The notes: a model not told the origin generated them from the sequence alone. A DNA stretch of 64,000 nucleotides from Paenibacillus vietnamensis (GCF_020169515.1 NZ_JAHMHW010000004.1:434001-498000), one strand, 5' to 3'; counted from the stretch's first letter, positions 51,650 to 61,098 are shown. A program made the numbers and translations.

Positions 51650-54508
51650 ATGATGATCAATTTCGTCAGAATATTTCTTGCACTACTATTCACTACTGCC
51701 TATCTATTCAGCGTTGATATGGATCAAACATTGGAAGCGGCTGAACTGCAAGGCAAATCTCATACCGTAACCTGGGACAAGTATTCGCTCCTGATTGATG
51801 GCCAGCGTCTCCCGATATGGTCGGCTGAATTTCATTATTGGCGATTGCCAAGCCGGACGATGTGGATGGACGCGATGCAAAAAATAAAAGCCTCCGGCTT
51901 TAACGCCGTCAGCATTTATTTCGACTGGGCCTATCATTCGCCGAAGCAAGGGGTTTATGACTTTACAGGAATTAGAGACATCGATGCGCTTCTTGATATG
52001 ACTAAGCAAGCGGGACTTTACGTGATCGTGCGGCCAGGCCCCTATATCAATGCCGAGACGGATTCGGGCGGATTTCCCGGCTGGCTTCAAAACACGACGG
52101 GCAAAGCAAGAACTTCGGCTCCCGATTACACCGCGGCCTATCGAGAGTGGCTGTCACAGGTTAATCCGATCTTAGCCCGGCATCAAATCACCCGCGGCGG
52201 CAACGTCATTTTGTATCAAGTAGAAAACGAATATTTCGGCCCTGACCGAGATGCAAATTATATGCAAGATCTTATTGATAAAGCCAAAGCGGGTGGCATC
52301 GATGTGCCTACGTTCCATAATGACGTCAATCTCGGCGGCTTATGGGCTTCGGGCAAAGGAGCCCCGGATCTGTATGCCTTCGATTCCTATCCGCTTGGTT
52401 TCGATTGCAGTAAACCGGCTGAATGGGGAAAAGTGCCCGTCGGCATTGAGAAAGGCGTGCGCGCGGCATCGCCAACCAGTCCTATTTTCATAGCGGAATA
52501 TCAGGGTGGGTCATTCGACAAATGGGGAGGAAGCGGGTATGCGAAGTGCCGTGAGAAGACAGGCCCCGATTTCATAAATGTGTTCTATAAAGGAGTTCTT
52601 AGTCAAGGCGCCACGCTGGTAAATGCCTATATGGGCTACGGCGGCACGAACTGGGGCTGGCTGCCGGGGGCAACCTACTATACCTCCTACGATTACGGCG
52701 CATCTATCGATGAAGCGATCCGATTGACACCCAAAGCGTATGCCATGAAAAAAATCGGTTACATGCTGCAGACGGTAAATTCAGCAACAAAAACGGAACA
52801 TGTTGAGGTAAAGGGCACAGCCGTAACGAACCCTGCGCTGACAGTGAATGCAAGGAGAAATCCCGATCATGGAACAACATTTTGGACGCTTATGCATGCC
52901 GTTTCCAATTCAGCGTCCGATGAGACGACAAAGCTGAAGATTACGGGGAAGGACGGCTCCTATACGATACCTCAGAAACCGGATACATCCATCCGATTGA
53001 ACGGCAGAGACAGCAAAACGTTTGTGTCCGGCTATTCCTTCGGCGCTCAGAGATTGGTGTATTCCACGTCCGAGTTGATGACACATAAAACGATCAACAA
53101 TCAAGACATCGCTGTGTTGTACGGACGTAACGGTGAAGATGGAGAAACCGTTTTACGCTATGCCGCGGAACCGTCAGTGGAAGTGCTCACCGGTACCGTG
53201 ACACATGCCTATGATAACAAAACAGGAGATCTTCGCTTGAACTACACCCACTCCGGCATGACGAAAGTCAAAATATCCGGAGGCGGCGCTGACCGGAATT
53301 TGATCCTATGGCTTGGTACGGATGAGGAAGCTGACAGAGTGTGGATGAATGAGACAGAACGAGGCCCCGTGCTGGTTAGAGGACCTTACCTCGTACGTAC
53401 GGCCTCGGTCTCCGGAAATGATTTGGCTTTAATGGGCGATACGGATCGCAGTACAGAGATCGAAATTTTAGCGAATGGAATAAGCAGCGTTACTTGGAAT
53501 GGAGGCAAACTCCCGCTCGCAGCCGCTCAAGACGGATCCATGCTGTCTGTATTAGGCGGCCCGCCGGAAATTCAACTGCCGGAGCTGACAGGCTGGAAAT
53601 TTAAAACGGAAGCGCCTGAGAAGGAAATCAACTTTGATGACTCCGGCTGGACGACTGCCAAAGCCGATAACTTAAGGATGGATGCTTACGGATATCACTA
53701 CGGCTATGTCTGGTATCGAGGACATTTCAAAGGAAATGGCCAGGAAACGAATATTACGCTGCATGCTAATCCGGGTGATTACGGTCGTTATCATGTATGG
53801 TTGAACGGCACCTTTATTGGAGGAAGCGACTCTCCTGAAACCTTCAAGTTCCCTGCAGGAATCGTGAAAGCCGGTCAAGATAATGTGATCGGCGTTTTAG
53901 CGGTCAATATGGGCCATAATCAAGATTTTGAATCCGATGAAGCATGGCGCGAACCAAGAGGCTTAATAACCGCAGCTATTTCTGGAGCAACATCGCCAAC
54001 GAACTGGAAAATTCAAGGCGCACCGGGCGGTGAAAATATCGTCGATAAAACCCGCGGCATATTTAATACGAGCGGTCTTTACGGAGAACGGAAAGGCTGG
54101 CATTTGCCCAGGTTCAACACATCGTCTTGGCATGATGTTACGCTGCCGCACGATTGGTCTGAAGCGTCTGCTCCCGGCGAAGGCGTCAGCTGGTATAAGA
54201 CGCAATTCACTTTGAACGTCCCGGATGATGTTGATGCTCCGATAGGCATTCATTTTGACAAACCGGACAACAAAAAGATACGCGCTCGCCTGTTCATTAA
54301 CGGCTGGAATATGGGAATGTATATGAATCATGTCGGCCCGCAAAGCACGTTTTACGTCCCAAAAGAAATTCTCCATACGAACGGCGTGAATGATATTTCC
54401 ATTGCTGTCTGGGGAGAAGGGACAGAAGACGGAGGACTTGGCCGAATTGCACTGACTCCTTATGGCGTATATAGTAAAGCTCGTGGCGGAAGCGTTGCAG
54501 CTCCATAA
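51650..54508 (+). CDS. Secreted GH35 beta-galactosidase
   Basis: Large exported retaining beta-galactosidase of 952 residues. An N-terminal hydrophobic segment (about residues 5-24) is a signal peptide, or possibly an anchor. The TIM barrel begins with LLIDGQRLPIWSAEFHYWR. The acid/base is Glu194 in YQVENEYFGP and the nucleophile is Glu283 in IAEYQGGSFDKWGG, both in GH35 positions. NAYMGYGGTNWG and YTSYDYGASIDE follow. Beyond about residue 370 are the beta domains of the multidomain GH35 type, including two jelly rolls (YGYVWYRGHFKG; GVSWYKTQFTLNV). It would release galactose from galactan or arabinogalactan side chains outside the cell. Confidence 0.94.
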   Translation: MMINFVRIFLALLFTTAYLFSVDMDQTLEAAELQGKSHTVTWDKYSLLIDGQRLPIWSAEFHYWRLPSRTMWMDAMQKIKASGFNAVSIYFDWAYHSPKQGVYDFTGIRDIDALLDMTKQAGLYVIVRPGPYINAETDSGGFPGWLQNTTGKARTSAPDYTAAYREWLSQVNPILARHQITRGGNVILYQVENEYFGPDRDANYMQDLIDKAKAGGIDVPTFHNDVNLGGLWASGKGAPDLYAFDSYPLGFDCSKPAEWGKVPVGIEKGVRAASPTSPIFIAEYQGGSFDKWGGSGYAKCREKTGPDFINVFYKGVLSQGATLVNAYMGYGGTNWGWLPGATYYTSYDYGASIDEAIRLTPKAYAMKKIGYMLQTVNSATKTEHVEVKGTAVTNPALTVNARRNPDHGTTFWTLMHAVSNSASDETTKLKITGKDGSYTIPQKPDTSIRLNGRDSKTFVSGYSFGAQRLVYSTSELMTHKTINNQDIAVLYGRNGEDGETVLRYAAEPSVEVLTGTVTHAYDNKTGDLRLNYTHSGMTKVKISGGGADRNLILWLGTDEEADRVWMNETERGPVLVRGPYLVRTASVSGNDLALMGDTDRSTEIEILANGISSVTWNGGKLPLAAAQDGSMLSVLGGPPEIQLPELTGWKFKTEAPEKEINFDDSGWTTAKADNLRMDAYGYHYGYVWYRGHFKGNGQETNITLHANPGDYGRYHVWLNGTFIGGSDSPETFKFPAGIVKAGQDNVIGVLAVNMGHNQDFESDEAWREPRGLITAAISGATSPTNWKIQGAPGGENIVDKTRGIFNTSGLYGERKGWHLPRFNTSSWHDVTLPHDWSEASAPGEGVSWYKTQFTLNVPDDVDAPIGIHFDKPDNKKIRARLFINGWNMGMYMNHVGPQSTFYVPKEILHTNGVNDISIAVWGEGTEDGGLGRIALTPYGVYSKARGGSVAAP

Positions 54509-54752
54509 TGTTCGTTCTAGACGTTCATTACCCCTCAGATGATATAGCGAGATTGAATCATGACTATGTCGATGGGGGTGATGAATTGGCTTTGCGCGCT
54601 TGGTGAGGAAAAATAAAGTTGTTTAATGCAATTTCAGAGATCTAGCTATTAGAACACCAAAAAGTGCTCAACTTTGCATAAGCAAAGTTAAGCACTTTTA
54701 CATGTTCTCAATATCAGGACAAAGCTACTTAGTTACGAGTTAGCTTAGTATA
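54509..54752. other. Gap between GH35 and the IS element
   Basis: No convincing gene. An 18-codon ATG frame near 54559 has no recognisable product. The only clear structure is the terminator at 54660-54699. Confidence 0.4.
54660..54699 (+). terminator. Hairpin downstream of GH35
   Basis: An 18-bp stem with one mismatch (AAAAGTGCTCAACTTTGC with 54682-54699) and an ATAA loop, A-rich before and T-rich after. It lies about 150 bp beyond the GH35 stop and could terminate in either direction. Confidence 0.8.
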
Positions 54753-54760
54753 ACTTCGGT
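54753..54760. repeat. IS256 target-site duplication, left copy
   Basis: ACTTCGGT directly precedes the left terminal repeat and recurs directly after the right one at 59515-59522. Eight bases is the usual duplication length for IS256-family transposition. Confidence 0.88.
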
Positions 54761-54802
54761 GGGTCTGTCCAGTATTTTGTGTAAACCCTCTTGTAACAAA
54801 AA

Positions 54803-55420
54803 TTAACGTAGGTACTTGCCAATCCTATCAGGGAAGAAGACAGAGAGCTGGAGGAGCATTTTTTGGCCCCAGTTCTGTACGCGTCCCGTCCACTTACGAG
54901 TCACATCCATGGTTGCCAGGTAGAGCATCTTAAGCAGCGATTCATCAGAAGGGAAAATGCTCTTCCCTTTGGTTACCTTTCGAAGCTGACGGTGGTAGCT
55001 CTCGATCATATTGGTTGTATAAATCAGTTTACGAATCTCTGGTGGGTATTTGAAGAAGGTGGATAGCTCCGCCCAGTTGTTGCGCCACGAACGGACGATA
55101 AGCGGATATTTGTTGCCCCAGACATCTTCAAATCGATCCAGCTCCAATAACGCTGCTTCCTCTGTTGCAGCCTTGTAGATAGGCTTCAGGTCAGCTGTTA
55201 CTTTCTTCAGGTCCTTGTAAGAGACGTAGCGTGTTGAATTGCGAATTTGATGGATCATGCACTTTTGAATCTCGGTGTTCGGATAACAGGCGGAAATAGC
55301 CTGAGAGAATCCCGTCAGATTGTCCACACAGGTGATGAGAATGTCCTGAACCCCGCGGTTACGCAGGTCGTTCAATACGCTGAGCCAGAACTTCGAGGAC
55401 TCATTCTCCCCGATTGCCGT
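54803..55420 (-). pseudogene. IS256 transposase, C-terminal part
   Basis: About 200 codons from the junction (IGENESSKFWLSVLNDLRNRG) to the normal C-terminus. It carries VDNLTGFSQAISACYPNTEI, CMIHQIRNSTRYVSYKD, and the region with the last catalytic Glu (TTNMIESYHRQLRKVTKG). The first two catalytic Asp regions are missing. It is out of frame with the N-terminal fragment, so no functional protein can be made. Confidence 0.88.
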
Positions 55421-55622
55421 TACGGCTGTTAGTCGTCACCTTGCTCTTTACATCGTGCTTTTCATAACCTAACTCGGTGTCGAGTTCCGCCTCCAGCATG
55501 GACTGCAGCGTCTCTGCGAACAGCTCTTTCAACGCCGACTGCACATCCTCCATCGTCTTGAGGTTGTTGTCCTTCACAAACGCCTTCACTTGTTCTTTAT
55601 TGAATCTCGCCATGTGTGCCAT
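55401..55622 (-). pseudogene. IS256 transposase, N-terminal part
   Basis: The frame from ATG 55622 (or 55613, MARFNKEQ) encodes the normal N-terminus (LKELFAETLQSMLEAELDTE LGYEKHD) up to NSRNGN, where the fusion to the C-terminal part shifts frame and stops. Roughly 130 residues of the middle are missing compared with full-length relatives of about 390-400 residues. Confidence 0.88.
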
Positions 55623-55667
55623 CCTCTCAAACCAACCTTTCTCTTATTGCAATATGGTTTGAGAGTT

Positions 55668-57579
55668 GTAGAGTAGAAGAGCGCCTTTCCTTGCAGGATT
55701 GTACGCTCCCCCCTCGCAGAACCGTGCTTGCGCTATTTACGCACACGGCTCCTCATCGGAAGCTTCACACGAGGGCCTTTCCGCCAAACATACTCGAATA
55801 TATTCTTGGTTTGGGTAGTGGATTGGCTTCCATTAGCAATAAAAACTTGTCCCAGGTATAGCTATTCCGTTGGCTTCTCCGGTTCAACCATTTAAATAGC
55901 AACCTCATTGTACCGTACCAGTACCTCGACAGCATTGGACCATTGTCTGTGATGCCGTAATACCTGTAGTGTCCAGTGAGTTTTGCTTTGAGCTGATCCA
56001 TGAGTGATTTGACCGGTAGGGTTCGATTGGCCTTTATCCATACCTTCATTCGATTGAGGGCGGCTTGAAATTTCTTCCTGCTCGTTTGTCGCTTCACTCT
56101 AAATTTTCCGTTTCGACTTTTCCCACAATAGTGGGTAAATCCTAGGAAATCGAATGTCTCCGGCCTGCCCTCTCCTCTGTTCCCCTTGTTTTGTGCAGCA
56201 AATTGGCCAAATTCCATAATCTTGCTCTTTTCTGGCGCTATCTCCAGGTTGAACTTTTTGAGCCTATCCTTAAGTTGCAGATAAAAATTTCGAGCTTCAC
56301 CTTCAGATTGGAAACAGCATACAAAATCATCCGCGTAACGAACCATGTAGGTCTGGCCTCTGTATTGCTTCTTCATTCGTTTTTCAAACCATAAGTCCAG
56401 TACGTAGTGTAGGTAGACATTAGCGAGCACGGGGGAGATGATTCCTCCCTGCGGCGTACCTTGTTCGGTTTGCCGAAGGATTCCTTCCTCCATCATGCCA
56501 GCTTTGAGCATACGCTGTATCAGTTGCAACAGTTTACGGTCCTTGATTCGAACCTCCAGGCATTTGATCATCCAGCTATGATCAACATGGTCAAAGAAAC
56601 CAGATATGTCCGCATCCACAACCCAGTTCGTTTTCTTCGTCATGATCGTCGTATTTAGCATTCGCAATGCGTCGTGACAGCCAAGCCCTGGTCGAAATCC
56701 AAAAGAAAAATTCAGAAAGTCCTGTTCGTATAGGGCAGACAGGATTTTACTTACTGCCAACTGAACAATCTTATCTTCGTAAGCTGGGATACCCAGCGGT
56801 CTCATCTTCTTGCTTCCAGGCTTAGGGATATAAACTCGCCTGACGGGTTGAGGTTTGTAAGCCATTTGGCGCAAGGAGTGATGCAGTTTCTTTAAATTCA
56901 TGCACAGATTCTCCTCGTATCGCGCTTTCGTAACTTCATCCACTCCGACAGCTTTGTCCCCTCTCAGTTCTTGGTGGCACATGTACAATGCTTCCTCGTC
57001 CAGAAGGTGGATTAGGCTCGTAAACTGTTCTTTGGGTCGATCTTTTGCTAATTGTGCTATCTTAACAAGTTTTGTTTCCAATTCGCTTCCACCTCTGAGT
57101 GTGGGAATTGTGTCCTTTGCCAAGGTCTTCAGATGTAGCTTCCTTTTCTCCACCGCCATTACGCAGCTTCATCGATACTACTTAGCTATCCGACTCCCTA
57201 TCTCTCATTTGCTTTCCTTGCTTGGTTTTCGCTTGTACGGCATACCCAGTGATTCTAGGGAAAGATAGGGTCTCCCGGGTTACCGCTAATTCTCGATTTA
57301 TAACGTGCCAAGCTCTTAGACCCCGGAGCGCCTGTTCAACCTCACCATTGCGCTTGAACAGGTTTCGCCTTCTGTATGTGTAACTACATCGGCCAATCTC
57401 GACTAATATTTCGAGGCTCAATCACTTCAGCTTACGCTTTCGGCCCGCTACTTTGCCGTTCTACGCTTAAAGCTATCCGTTACCGGATAACCTCCAAGAA
57501 CTAGCTACAGGATGGCTGGTTAGGCTTTATCCTGATGGGACTCTCACCCACTAGAATTAGCGACCTTGCCCGGCCGCAC
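55668..57579 (-). mobile_element. Group II intron, copy 1 (3' proximal)
   Basis: Complete intron read on the minus strand. The 5' end is GTGCG (from 57579) and the 3' end is CTAC (to 55668). Domain V is at 55751-55719 (GAGCCGTGTGCG stem, GCGCAAGC, CGGTTC), followed by domain VI. The structural domain I region lies upstream of the reverse-transcriptase ORF. A predicted EBS1 (TACACA, 57382-57377) and EBS2 (AATATT, 57420-57415) pair with the exon TGTGTA and AATATT of the IS256 repeat. Its immediate 5' flank is not that exon but the 3' end of copy 2. Confidence 0.88.
55765..57159 (-). CDS. ltrA: Group II intron reverse transcriptase/maturase (copy 1)
   Basis: Intron-encoded protein of 464 residues that helps splicing and copies the intron into DNA. 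Reverse-transcriptase blocks are present in order: RVYIPKPGSKKMRPLGIPAY, SFGFRPGLGCHDAL, VVDADISGFFDHVDH, GTPQGGIISPVLANVYLH and the active site RYADDFVC, then TFDFLGFTHYC. The C-terminal maturase domain contains LTGHYRYYGITDNGPML and ends NPLPKPRIYSS. No HNH endonuclease domain is visible, so it probably primes at replication forks. It appears intact. Confidence 0.94.
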   Translation of the reverse strand: MAVEKRKLHLKTLAKDTIPTLRGGSELETKLVKIAQLAKDRPKEQFTSLIHLLDEEALYMCHQELRGDKAVGVDEVTKARYEENLCMNLKKLHHSLRQMAYKPQPVRRVYIPKPGSKKMRPLGIPAYEDKIVQLAVSKILSALYEQDFLNFSFGFRPGLGCHDALRMLNTTIMTKKTNWVVDADISGFFDHVDHSWMIKCLEVRIKDRKLLQLIQRMLKAGMMEEGILRQTEQGTPQGGIISPVLANVYLHYVLDLWFEKRMKKQYRGQTYMVRYADDFVCCFQSEGEARNFYLQLKDRLKKFNLEIAPEKSKIMEFGQFAAQNKGNRGEGRPETFDFLGFTHYCGKSRNGKFRVKRQTSRKKFQAALNRMKVWIKANRTLPVKSLMDQLKAKLTGHYRYYGITDNGPMLSRYWYGTMRLLFKWLNRRSQRNSYTWDKFLLLMEANPLPKPRIYSSMFGGKALV

Positions 57580-59491
57580 GTAGAGTAGAAGAGCGCCTTT
57601 CCTTGCAGGATTGTACGCTCCCCCCTCGCAGAACCGTGCTTGCGCTATTTACGCACACGGCTCCTCATCGGAAGCTTCACACGAGGGCCTTTCCGCCAAA
57701 CATACTCGAATATATTCTTGGTTTGGGTAGTGGATTGGCTTCCATTAGCAATAAAAACTTGTCCCAGGTATAGCTATTCCGTTGGCTTCTCCGGTTCAAC
57801 CATTTAAATAGCAACCTCATTGTACCGTACCAGTACCTCGACAGCATTGGACCATTGTCTGTGATGCCGTAATACCTGTAGTGTCCAGTGAGTTTTGCTT
57901 TGAGCTGATCCATGAGTGATTTGACCGGTAGGGTTCGATTGGCCTTTATCCATACCTTCATTCGATTGAGGGCGGCTTGAAATTTCTTCCTGCTCGTTTG
58001 TCGCTTCACTCTAAATTTTCCGTTTCGACTTTTCCCACAATAGTGGGTAAATCCTAGGAAATCGAATGTCTCCGGCCTGCCCTCTCCTCTGTTCCCCTTG
58101 TTTTGTGCAGCAAATTGGCCAAATTCCATAATCTTGCTCTTTTCTGGCGCTATCTCCAGGTTGAACTTTTTGAGCCTATCCTTAAGTTGCAGATAAAAAT
58201 TTCGAGCTTCACCTTCAGATTGGAAACAGCATACAAAATCATCCGCGTAACGAACCATGTAGGTCTGGCCTCTGTATTGCTTCTTCATTCGTTTTTCAAA
58301 CCATAAGTCCAGTACGTAGTGTAGGTAGACATTAGCGAGCACGGGGGAGATGATTCCTCCCTGCGGCGTACCTTGTTCGGTTTGCCGAAGGATTCCTTCC
58401 TCCATCATGCCAGCTTTGAGCATACGCTGTATCAGTTGCAACAGTTTACGGTCCTTGATTCGAACCTCCAGGCATTTGATCATCCAGCTATGATCAACAT
58501 GGTCAAAGAAACCAGATATGTCCGCATCCACAACCCAGTTCGTTTTCTTCGTCATGATCGTCGTATTTAGCATTCGCAATGCGTCGTGACAGCCAAGCCC
58601 TGGTCGAAATCCAAAAGAAAAATTCAGAAAGTCCTGTTCGTATAGGGCAGACAGGATTTTACTTACTGCCAACTGAACAATCTTATCTTCGTAAGCTGGG
58701 ATACCCAGCGGTCTCATCTTCTTGCTTCCAGGCTTAGGGATATAAACTCGCCTGACGGGTTGAGGTTTGTAAGCCATTTGGCGCAAGGAGTGATGCAGTT
58801 TCTTTAAATTCATGCACAGATTCTCCTCGTATCGCGCTTTCGTAACTTCATCCACTCCGACAGCTTTGTCCCCTCTCAGTTCTTGGTGGCACATGTACAA
58901 TGCTTCCTCGTCCAGAAGGTGGATTAGGCTCGTAAACTGTTCTTTGGGTCGATCTTTTGCTAATTGTGCTATCTTAACAAGTTTTGTTTCCAATTCGCTT
59001 CCACCTCTGAGTGTGGGAATTGTGTCCTTTGCCAAGGTCTTCAGATGTAGCTTCCTTTTCTCCACCGCCATTACGCAGCTTCATCGATACTACTTAGCTA
59101 TCCGACTCCCTATCTCTCATTTGCTTTCCTTGCTTGGTTTTCGCTTGTACGGCATACCCAGTGATTCTAGGGAAAGATAGGGTCTCCCGGGTTACCGCTA
59201 ATTCTCGATTTATAACGTGCCAAGCTCTTAGACCCCGGAGCGCCTGTTCAACCTCACCATTGCGCTTGAACAGGTTTCGCCTTCTGTATGTGTAACTACA
59301 TCGGCCAATCTCGACTAATATTTCGAGGCTCAATCACTTCAGCTTACGCTTTCGGCCCGCTACTTTGCCGTTCTACGCTTAAAGCTATCCGTTACCGGAT
59401 AACCTCCAAGAACTAGCTACAGGATGGCTGGTTAGGCTTTATCCTGATGGGACTCTCACCCACTAGAATTAGCGACCTTGCCCGGCCGCAC
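57580..59491 (-). mobile_element. Group II intron, copy 2 (5' proximal)
   Basis: Second 1912-bp copy joined head-to-tail to copy 1 with no base between them. Its 5' end GTGCG at 59491 follows directly the exon TGTGTA of the IS256 right repeat, and its 3' end at 57580 abuts the 5' end of copy 1. Domain V is at 57663-57631. The encoded protein and the antisense frames are identical to those of copy 1, so the duplication is very recent. Confidence 0.88.
57677..59071 (-). CDS. ltrA: Group II intron reverse transcriptase/maturase (copy 2)
   Basis: Identical in all 464 residues to the copy 1 protein, with the same YADD active site and maturase domain, and intact. Two active genes may raise maturase dosage for both introns. 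Confidence 0.94.
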   Translation of the reverse strand: MAVEKRKLHLKTLAKDTIPTLRGGSELETKLVKIAQLAKDRPKEQFTSLIHLLDEEALYMCHQELRGDKAVGVDEVTKARYEENLCMNLKKLHHSLRQMAYKPQPVRRVYIPKPGSKKMRPLGIPAYEDKIVQLAVSKILSALYEQDFLNFSFGFRPGLGCHDALRMLNTTIMTKKTNWVVDADISGFFDHVDHSWMIKCLEVRIKDRKLLQLIQRMLKAGMMEEGILRQTEQGTPQGGIISPVLANVYLHYVLDLWFEKRMKKQYRGQTYMVRYADDFVCCFQSEGEARNFYLQLKDRLKKFNLEIAPEKSKIMEFGQFAAQNKGNRGEGRPETFDFLGFTHYCGKSRNGKFRVKRQTSRKKFQAALNRMKVWIKANRTLPVKSLMDQLKAKLTGHYRYYGITDNGPMLSRYWYGTMRLLFKWLNRRSQRNSYTWDKFLLLMEANPLPKPRIYSSMFGGKALV

Positions 59492-59514
59492 TACACAGAA
59501 TATTTTACAGACTC

Positions 59515-59522
59515 ACTTCGGT
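59515..59522. repeat. IS256 target-site duplication, right copy
   Basis: ACTTCGGT follows the right terminal repeat and matches 54753-54760. The intact duplication shows a simple insertion without flanking deletion. Confidence 0.88.
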
Positions 59523-59700
59523 AATTTATCCAACGTTACAGCAGGGTGTTTAAACGGAGCTTGTTAATAAAAAAGCCATTTTCGCACACTTCACCTAGGT
59601 GAAATGATGGAGAACTTACCACTTTTGAGAAATTGGCCAAGATCGCAAGCTGCGATCTATATACTCCCTGGTTAATTATTTCAATGTGTAAAAAAGAACG
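59523..59700. other. Gap between IS element and receptor gene
   Basis: No gene seen in 178 bp. It contains the palindrome TTCACCTAGGTGAA (59590-59603) and a hairpin AGATCGCA/TGCGATCT (59640-59658) without a T tract. No permease remnant was recognised here, although the adjacent receptor would normally be followed by permease genes. Confidence 0.4.
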
Positions 59701-61002
59701 CTAATTGGCTTCTTCGTATTGCTGAGCTAGTTTCATGACTTCTTCATAGGTTTCTTCCGGTGTAATCACATCAAACATAAATTTCTCGTAAATTTTCAAA
59801 TAATCATTTTGAAAATTACTCCACCCTTTGGGCTCCGGGGTGAATGGTTGAGGATTATTATCAGCTGTTACAGAAATGAGTTCAGCGCTTAGTTTATCTG
59901 CCGTCGAAAAATCAGATTTAAGCAGTTCTAAATTACTATTATTCACAGGCAGCCCACGACTAGTCCCTAAGATTTTAGCAGCTTCAGGGTCATTAACAAA
60001 CCAATCCACAAATTTTTGGGCTTCTTCCTGTTGTTTAGAGCTCTTATTAATACTCCAGAACATGGAGGGCTTTAAATGTCCGCCACTTTCCGATGCTCTA
60101 GGCATGGTTACTACGCCATAAGCACCTGGTTTTAAAGAGTCAAGAGAACCGATTTGTGCAGCATAATTAGGGCGCATCAAAATCGTTTCATTCACTAAGA
60201 TATCGGCAGTAGGATCAAATTCTACATGAGCAGATGTTATTTCAGCACTAGGAACTGCACCTTTATCTCGCAATTCTTTCATTTTAGTTAGGAACTCAAT
60301 ATATAGGTCTTTATCTAAATTAAATGTGCCGTTAGCGTATACATCACCTTTACCGTAAGCTAGTTGATATACATTATACTTATGAATACCATCAGCATCA
60401 CCAATTACACTTTTGCCGTCTCCAAGCTTTGCTTTTGCTTCTTCTACAAATGCAAAATAATCATCCCAAGTCCAGCCATTAGATGGAGGAGTAATACCCA
60501 ACTTCTCTACAACTGATTTGTCATAGATTAAACCAAATGCGTTACTTCCCAGGGGCATTGCATATAAAGTATCGTTTACTTTACCTGAAGCAAGCAACTC
60601 GGAGGACACTTGTTCAGTATTAATGGAAGATAATTCCGAGAACAATCCCCTTGTAGCATAGTCCTCCAAATAAGCCGCATCCATTTGGATAATATCAGGT
60701 GCATTCCCTGCACTAAATTGAACGCCTAACTTATCCCAGTAACCATCCCATCCTGAAAATTCCGCTTCAAACTTAACATTAGGGTTTTTCTGGGAGTAAA
60801 GCTCTATTGCTTTTTGGGTTGCATCATGTCTTGCTTGCGATCCCCACCATACAATTCTCAAAGTTACAGCACCATTCTGATCAGCAGATTCATTCCTATT
60901 CCCTTCATTACCGGATTCGTTTGACCCTGTTGCACAGCCGACTAATGCAAGGATCAACACAATGATTACACTAAGGAAAGCTTGTCTTCTCCATGACTTC
61001 AT
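59701..61002 (-). CDS. Sugar-binding lipoprotein lacking adjacent permeases
   Basis: Solute receptor of 433 residues. ATG 61002 follows GAGGGG; the 13-codon extension is rejected because it would precede the signal peptide. The lipobox is LVGC (Cys23), then an Asn/Glu/Ser-rich linker. The body has family 1 receptor patterns (RIVWWGSQARHDATQKAIEL, FSAGNAPDIIQMDAAYLEDY, LYAMPLGSNAFGLIYDKSVV). It lies downstream of a response regulator and kinase, in the same orientation. Codon use is more AT-rich than in the rest of the window. In typical operons two permeases follow, but here the IS element lies 178 bp beyond the stop. Confidence 0.92.
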   Translation of the reverse strand: MKSWRRQAFLSVIIVLILALVGCATGSNESGNEGNRNESADQNGAVTLRIVWWGSQARHDATQKAIELYSQKNPNVKFEAEFSGWDGYWDKLGVQFSAGNAPDIIQMDAAYLEDYATRGLFSELSSINTEQVSSELLASGKVNDTLYAMPLGSNAFGLIYDKSVVEKLGITPPSNGWTWDDYFAFVEEAKAKLGDGKSVIGDADGIHKYNVYQLAYGKGDVYANGTFNLDKDLYIEFLTKMKELRDKGAVPSAEITSAHVEFDPTADILVNETILMRPNYAAQIGSLDSLKPGAYGVVTMPRASESGGHLKPSMFWSINKSSKQQEEAQKFVDWFVNDPEAAKILGTSRGLPVNNSNLELLKSDFSTADKLSAELISVTADNNPQPFTPEPKGWSNFQNDYLKIYEKFMFDVITPEETYEEVMKLAQQYEEAN

Positions 61003-61098
61003 TTTTTTTCCCCTCTCTATTATTGAATACGTTACCATCATATATGGAAAGTTAGATCAGGAAAATAGGAGGAAACCACACTTTTCTTTTAATATCCA

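Larger units (their letters stand above)
54761..59514 (-). mobile_element. IS256-family element interrupted by two group II introns
   Basis: The element is bounded by an 8-bp duplication and by imperfect terminal inverted repeats. The left end begins GGGTCTGT and includes TATTTTGTGTAAACCCTC. The right end, read inward, begins GAGTCTGT, includes AATATTCTGTGTA (59514 down to 59492), and resumes beyond the introns as AACTCTC (55667 downward). Without the two 1912-bp introns it is about 930 bp, shorter than the ~1.3-1.4 kb of intact relatives, because the transposase gene is internally deleted. It cannot transpose by itself but could be moved by a related transposase. Confidence 0.88.

Noticed and set aside
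54559..54615. 18-codon ATG frame after GH35
   Set aside because: Too short, no clear ribosome site at the correct distance and no recognisable product.
57182..57421. 79-codon minus-strand frame, repeated at 59094-59333
   Set aside because: It falls in the structural 5' region (domain I) of the group II intron and contains the predicted exon-binding sites, so it is RNA structure rather than a gene.
55668..59491. Tandem introns as an assembly artefact
   Set aside because: Considered seriously because the copies look identical. The outer junctions are both proper intron/exon boundaries and the inner junction is exact, which also fits a real tandem. It cannot be settled without reads, so it is kept as a finding with that caveat.
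59590..59603. Palindrome TTCACCTAGGTGAA
   Set aside because: A perfect 14-bp palindrome but single-copy in what I could see and not placed at a promoter or gene end, so no function is assigned.
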